Below are positions 58,872 through 64,000 of a stretch of DNA of 64,000 nucleotides, in pieces (the first letter of the stretch is position 1; every line of letters begins with the position of its first letter). Under the pieces are notes generated by a model. It saw only the letters and a program-made list of their open reading frames with translations. It had not been told where the DNA came from and made no database searches. Source of the DNA: Coptis chinensis (lineage: Eukaryota > Streptophyta > Magnoliopsida > Ranunculales > Ranunculaceae); the NCBI GenBank assembly GCA_015680905.1, contig CM027378.1:39157001-39221000 (forward strand), written 5' to 3'. The translations under genes were made by a program, and so were the position numbers.

Positions 58872-60670
58872 AACCACCCCCAAACAGCATTTTGCTTGTC
58901 CTCAAGCAAAGATGAGAAATTAAAATAAGTGACCAAAAATGGAGTTCTATCTACTCTTTATTTGAGTGCGATTGCATTGACCACCATCTGATAAGGCCTT
59001 AAACCACTAGGAATTCCCTAGTGGTCGAGTTATAGCCTCGTGAGAGTTTTCCAGTGAAGGTACTCATAAACTTCAACTATACTACAATGACTAAGAAATA
59101 AAACTATTGTTTCCTCCTTCATGTCCCAACTATCTATACATCTCACTAGCAAATGAATAAGAATAACCAAGTCAAAAACCTAAGCTAATATATGCATAAT
59201 AATCAATCATCTATGATACAATATATATACTATGAGTAATACTATGAAATGCCTAGCAGGTTCGTTTCTGAAAACTCGGAATAGCGTCCTTTAGTAGGTC
59301 CTCACATAAATGTCAAGACAAAAACCACTCTGATTTTTCCACTCAAGTTTCGCTACTCCAGTGTGCAGTGGGCACACTTTACCTTACAATCTCAATGACA
59401 ACAAGGAAGTCGGAGTCGATCAAACACATCTGCCACTTACTATCATACTAACCTATTCCTAATTGAGCTAGAGGTCTTTGTTAGGTGTTGCGGGGATTAG
59501 GAGATGGTTTAAGAAGGAAGGAAATGGATATTCAAAAGGACAAGTCTGAGATAATAGAGTCTTCATATTATGTAACTTAGAGAAAACCTTGTTATTTTCT
59601 TTTGCTTTTATACTTTGTTTCCATCCTTAGCCATATTTTTCTTTTCTTTGGCTTTTGACTCCCTTTTATTCTATTTTTGGAGTTTTTATTTATTTCTATA
59701 TATTTTTTTTCTTTTCCTTGGATGGAAACTTCTTTTCTTTTTCTGAAGCAACTAACTAATTTTTGTTTACACAGGTTTTTCTCTTCTTCTTTCTTCACTC
59801 ATTCTATTCTCAGACTTATTCTAAATTGGGTAGGTTGATTTATTTTTTTATTTTGTTTTTGTAACAGGGTAAAGGAATTGTGGTTTATGGAAGGCTAAAG
59901 AAAGGCTCATAGGGGCGACTAGCGGAAAATAATTCATAGGTTTGAATTTCTGGCTATATCGATCCAAAGAGGGCCTAAATTCTCGCTTAGGATATGGCAT
60001 AGTGATCAAACAAGTGGATGTGTGATATCTCTATCCGGATTTTACTTCTCCCTTGTGTCATTTCTCAAATATTTCGCTCATATAAGGCTTTTAGGCTATA
60101 TTCTCACAGGATTTGTAGAATAAGTACTCTAGCCTAGATTTCAGAAACTTACTGCTAACAATCATAGATACTCATGTAATATATTTATAGATAGATGTAA
60201 AGATTATTACCTACATATTAACCTAAGTTTCTAACAATTATTCGATGCAAAGCTTCATTGAGACTTCTAGATTGTTAAGAGCATAGAAAGAAAATAATAC
60301 CAATATTCCTAAGTGTATAACATAACTTATTTATTTATATTTTTGAATTTTAAAAATTTTAACTAGAAAACAAATGCATATTATACATATCTATATCCTA
60401 ACAGATGCCTTAATTACACGTGTTTCTATGCCCCCGCCAAAACAAGAATCATGCTTTGTCCTCAAAGTATTGTAAATAAAGAGGGTAGGAAAAATACCAT
60501 TGAAGCGTGTGAAATTGAGGAACATCGCAAAAACAAAGTTAGAACGTACTACTATATGAAATAAACTGACGCAACTCTATACGAGTTCCACCCATTATGG
60601 GGTTAACAAAAATGAAATTGCTTGGGACATAAGCAGACACTAAAAAACTAAAAACTTACTTATCTCCCGC

Positions 60671-61640
60671 TTAAGCATCCTCCACCTCATTAAAGATATG
60701 AGGTTCCTTCGCATCTTGCCAATCCATTATAACTTGCCAAGCTTGCCGCCATTTATCATCTATTAATGTTAACCTGTTAAGTGTTATTATGTCTGATGGG
60801 ATGTACGGGGCGACCAAATGAGGCTGCACCTGCCATCCCAGCCAAGTCATTATTCGCAATGAGCGAACCACCCTATTGGTGGGTCTCATGACTTCAACCC
60901 TTTTCCAATCTGTGAATTGTGCACATAATACAGGTAAACAACTACACATGATCCGGCTTACCAACACAAGCATAAGAAGATACTTATGCCTCATGGTTTG
61001 GGCTCTCTTAAGACTAGTGACCAAAACTCGGGGAATGTCATAGTGGCGACGTCCCTCAGCTAAAGCGAGGAAAATGTCACAAGCAGTACTGTTTGCAGAA
61101 TTGAACTGCCATTCCCCTAAAATATTCATCAGGATAAATAACATGGTGATGCCTACGTTTAAGGACAGGCTACCAAGGGCAATGTTATATCGCCCCTGGT
61201 CCATTACTCGAAATACCCCTCCCCCATAATAATCATGGAAATATGTATAATCATAAAGATATGCATTATCGGTCATATATGCCCATGTGTGTGAGCGAGG
61301 ATCGGTATTGGTATTCCTAAAACTAAGGCAACCAAATTTTTATTGAATTCATGTGTCGTGTCATCGACTCTGACGGAGAATTCTTGATCTCCATCGATTA
61401 CAATAGAATTTAACGTGGTCATAGAAATAAGCGGTAAGTTGTAGTGAATATGACTCATCATCACTTACCGATGAGATGGCGCCATCCTCTCTGCAGGATC
61501 CCATGGTAGCCGGAACCCGGTGTCCATAGGTCTCGGTGCCCAACACATCTTTGAAAGACTGTTTAGGTATGACTATAGGAGATGGCATCACAATAACTCT
61601 TTGAACAGTTTCACACAAATCCTGGAATGACCATCTGAAA
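60671..61640 (-). pseudogene. A3 env-position ORF, most complete copy, two frameshifts
   Basis: Three minus-strand open segments form one protein. 61640-61450 reads FRWSFQDLCETVQRVIVMPS and KQSFKDVLGTETYGHRVPAT. 61464-61290 reads NSIVIDGDQEFSVRVDDTTH and EFNKNLVALVLGIPI. 61285-60671 reads TDNAYLYDYTYFHDYYGGGV, IALGSLSLNVGITMLFILMN, ILGEWQF..ACDIFLALAEG, MRHKYLLMLVLVSRIM and DKWRQAWQVIMDW. Frame changes fall near 61460 and 61285. Similarity to A1 and A2 shows it is a conserved element protein. The layout suggests the putative plant transposon protein family, but I cannot confirm that. No transmembrane or fusion feature supports a true envelope. Confidence 0.65.
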
Positions 61641-62437
61641 ATTGGAAATTTCCGCGTTCACAGAAACGATGTGCTCAATTGTAGAAGGCGGTGATCTCTC
61701 TTATTGTAAATCACGCGACGGTGTTATGGTCGTCTTAGGTCTAGGTCCGATAGATAGATGAGGGCGGCGCTTCGATTATGAGGGCGGTCGCGCGACGACA
61801 AAATTCTCAAAAAAAAAAGTAAAGGAGCGAGCGCTTCGTAGAAATCTTGAACCCGGAGTTTAGATGAAAAAGAAAGTAAAACTTGGAGTGGATGGTGCGG
61901 GATGATGGTGGAATGTATTGTGGTTTGTTAGTGTAGAAAGAAGGGAGTTTAAACAGGTTATGAGCTTCCAAAACGAATCGGGAAGTTCCCTATTTGTTTG
62001 AAGGCAATTTCCAGAAATAGGAAAATTCCCAAAACCGAAAACGGAAACAAGCCATTTTCATGATTTCCTAAAAATCCTGGTATCTTTCATACTGGATTTA
62101 GAATAGTAACTTCTAAACTCTCCTAGATTTCATGCTACCACCACACAATTCATAGATATGCCGATATCGGCCAAATTATCAACCTTTCCTCCAAGACAAC
62201 GTAACATATATATGATCATATAACGACTTATGCTCGGTCTAAATATTTCCACCCCCAACCAAGTCGGGAAGGTGGGATAAATGATAAAACAAGCGATTAC
62301 TTTCGAAAATAACCAATTATATTAAAGACAAAATAAAATATAAATCCAAACAACATTAAATAAACACATTACTATTTAAATTTAACTACTGAATTAAAAT
62401 CCTTCTAATAAAACAAAATATGAAATAACAGCGAACT

Positions 62438-62947
62438 CTAACTGGGGTGAACACCTAGTTTTGTGATGATGATGGACCTTGAGATGGAGATTGGCTCTGG
62501 GATGGAGAATGGCTTGAACCATCGTCGCCCGGCGACGGCGCTCATGCTGTCGGACTCGGCTGAAACAGAGTCCTCCACGGGTGGCATGCGTCGTAGCATC
62601 TCTATTCGGAACAAGCATTGGGCTTCCATCTCAGGACCGAGTACTGCATACTGGGTTTGTTGTTGCTGGTGGATAGTCTCCATGTTATACAAGATATCGT
62701 CGGAACCCGCCCAGTATTTCAAATCTCCTCTGAAGGTTCCTTGCTTCTTTTGAACTACTATCCGTCTATTTTGGATATCTCCACAAATACCATAAATGCA
62801 CCATGAAGGCGGTTTGCAACACTTGCATCGTTCTACATTAGAATTACACTTCTCTAATGCATCTTCATCCATCCATGTCATATCTTCCCTTTCATCCTCC
62901 GACTCATCCATTTTTCTTCGGACAACGACAAAGTCTCTTGGATGCAA
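62438..62947 (-). CDS. Unrecognised open frame upstream of the A3 ORF
   Basis: This 169-codon minus-strand frame has an acidic start (KMDESEDEREDMTWMDEDAL), a Cys cluster CKCCKPPSWCIYGIC, then YNMETIHQQQQTQYAVLGPE and a Ser/Pro-rich tail ending at 62438. The Cys cluster might bind metal, but it matches no motif I know. It may be part of A3 or of another element. GC content is higher than in the rest of the window. Confidence 0.4.
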   Translation of the reverse strand: MHPRDFVVVRRKMDESEDEREDMTWMDEDALEKCNSNVERCKCCKPPSWCIYGICGDIQNRRIVVQKKQGTFRGDLKYWAGSDDILYNMETIHQQQQTQYAVLGPEMEAQCLFRIEMLRRMPPVEDSVSAESDSMSAVAGRRWFKPFSIPEPISISRSIIITKLGVHPS

Positions 62948-63111
62948 TCCATATAGATACTTGCATTAGAATGCAATTTGATCTTAATAGGAGCAGATCT
63001 TGCGGCAGCTCTAAAGGAGAGCATGATCTTAGTGATCAATACGGGAAGAAGGCGCTAAACTCTTTCCCCACTCCTCGAATCACATTAATCATTAAATCAA
63101 GGATGCAGAAA

Positions 63112-63612
63112 TTATACTTCTTTGTTTGCAAAATCAGAGAACATGCGGACATTGCAGGCCGATATCAGCGACTTTGTCTTTCGAGGGGCGTTCCTACCAA
63201 TCCAGCGACGGCCGACCCGGTTGATTGGTTCGAAATGATGGGCGCGGACGCAATGGGATGTCGGATTGTATTCACCCTCCACGACGGTATCCTTCATCAA
63301 AGCGGGAACTCCGGTATCTTGGGGTTCACGAATTGTCGTTACTAGGTTGCTTTCAAAGCGTAATTCCTAACAGTTCGACTAACAGCTGTCGGCGTTACTT
63401 CTCTCAGCGTTCCTCTAACTTTATGAAAATCCTATCCCCTTCCAATTCTCGCTTTTTTATAAAACTGTTCTACCAAATCATAGTGATAGAACTCCTCAGT
63501 TGAGTACCACAGTCCGTTCCAATGTCTCTTGAACATCTCCGCATCATAATATGGTGCGAAACTGTCGGAAGCAAACGCGTTTTCCGGCAAAATTCTACGT
63601 CGTAGCGCCATT
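63112..63612 (-). pseudogene. Unrecognised coding relic starting MALRRR
   Basis: From ATG at 63612 the minus strand reads MALRRRILPENAFASDSFAP, YYDAEMFKRHWNGLWYSTEE and FYHYDLVEQFYKKARIG before a stop. Further open segments reach 63112 (KDTVVEGEYNPTSHCVRAHH and NRVGRRWIGRNA). The FERHW/LVEQFY-like composition recalls the N-terminal part of plant transposon proteins that start with a long helical domain. I do not recognise the family. It lies upstream of the A3 ORF on the same strand and may belong to the same element. Confidence 0.4.
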
Positions 63613-64000
63613 GAAATTTCTTAGACTACTAATGGTTTGTAGACTGTGGGGGAGGTGAGTTTGAAGAAAACTACTAAAACGGCGTTGGTGGCGTTGGTGG
63701 TAATGGTGGAAACTATAATTGGTTGGTGTTTTTCGAAGTTGGGTTGGTGGTGATGATTGTTTAGAGAAGATTTAAGGTGGATTTGATTTCCTTGTTGTAG
63801 GTGTAGTTAGGTTTTCTTCCCTCTCTATATATATATATTTTTTATTTTGGTTTTCCAAGTTTGATTTAAAATAGGTAACCCGGCGGTATTGAAAGGGAAA
63901 GAAAGGAAACGATGCGTTTTTCTGGGAAGGAAGGAGACGCGCGCAACATCGCGTCGCGGTTTGGGCCCAAGCCCGGTTTGAATTCGCGAAATTTTTCGAT
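63613..64000. other. GC-richer upstream region, no gene recognised
   Basis: It carries GGTGGCGTTGGTGG-type repeats near 63690-63710 and a TATATATATAT run near 63825. The latter could be a minus-strand promoter for the MALRRR frame. Confidence 0.3.

Larger units (their letters stand above)
57398..61700 (-). mobile_element. Athila-like element A3, 3' part, innermost of the stack
   Basis: Minus-strand order is ORF (about 61640-60671), noncoding 3' region (60670-58872), polypurine tract, and LTR (58871-57398). The right limit given is only where homology to A1/A2 can no longer be tested. The element probably runs on through 64000. It sits in the A2 ORF, with predicted target duplication ATAGA (57393-57397). 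Confidence 0.83.

Overview
The window is AT-rich plant (dicot) nuclear DNA made almost entirely of transposable elements and their relics. No intact single-copy host gene is visible. The diagnostic families are Athila-like Ty3/gypsy retroelements, L1-type LINEs with DUF4283/zinc-knuckle ORF1, CACTA, hAT-like and Mutator-like DNA elements, and transposon-associated Ulp1, OTU and plant-mobile-domain genes. Several of these would fit Caryophyllales, but the species cannot be fixed from the sequence alone. No rRNA, tRNA or CRISPR was recognised.

Layout. 1-2.65 kb: decayed Ulp1 (C48) protease gene on the minus strand, with an exact 4 x 86 bp tandem array and a 92-bp direct repeat. 4.1-11.7 kb: small DNA transposons with readable target-site duplications, including a three-level nest at 9263-11724. 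13.2-17.2 kb: a convergent pair, an OTU-domain pseudogene (+) and a MAIN-like plant-mobile-domain pseudogene (-), with a 34/68-bp minisatellite between their 3' ends. 17.2-23.7 kb: mostly noncoding AT-rich DNA with two small inverted-repeat elements. 23.7-26.5 kb: another multi-exon transposon-type gene relic (+), whose non-coding parts carry many copies of one 23-bp palindrome. 26.9-30.3 kb: two plus-strand LINE fragments.

30.3-42.1 kb: one minus-strand LINE (endonuclease, reverse transcriptase, zinc-binding domain, RNase H) broken by two solo LTRs and one 5.77-kb CACTA-type element. All three insertions have perfect target duplications. The CACTA element carries spliced-type fragments of two host genes: an ERD6-like sugar transporter and cytosolic ribosomal protein L8 (uL2).

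42.1-64 kb: a stack of nested Athila-like elements. A1 (minus) is cut by P (plus, gag-protease but no reverse transcriptase or integrase), P by A2 (minus), and A2 by A3 (minus). A solo LTR also sits in the 5' LTR of P. The missing halves should lie to the right of the window.

Nearly every coding relic carries stops or frameshifts, often of the CAA/CAG/CGA/TGG-to-stop type, which fits long-methylated heterochromatin. The most notable items are the gene-capturing CACTA element, the RT-less Athila-like element with an altered protease active site and an unusual second zinc knuckle, and the palindrome family.
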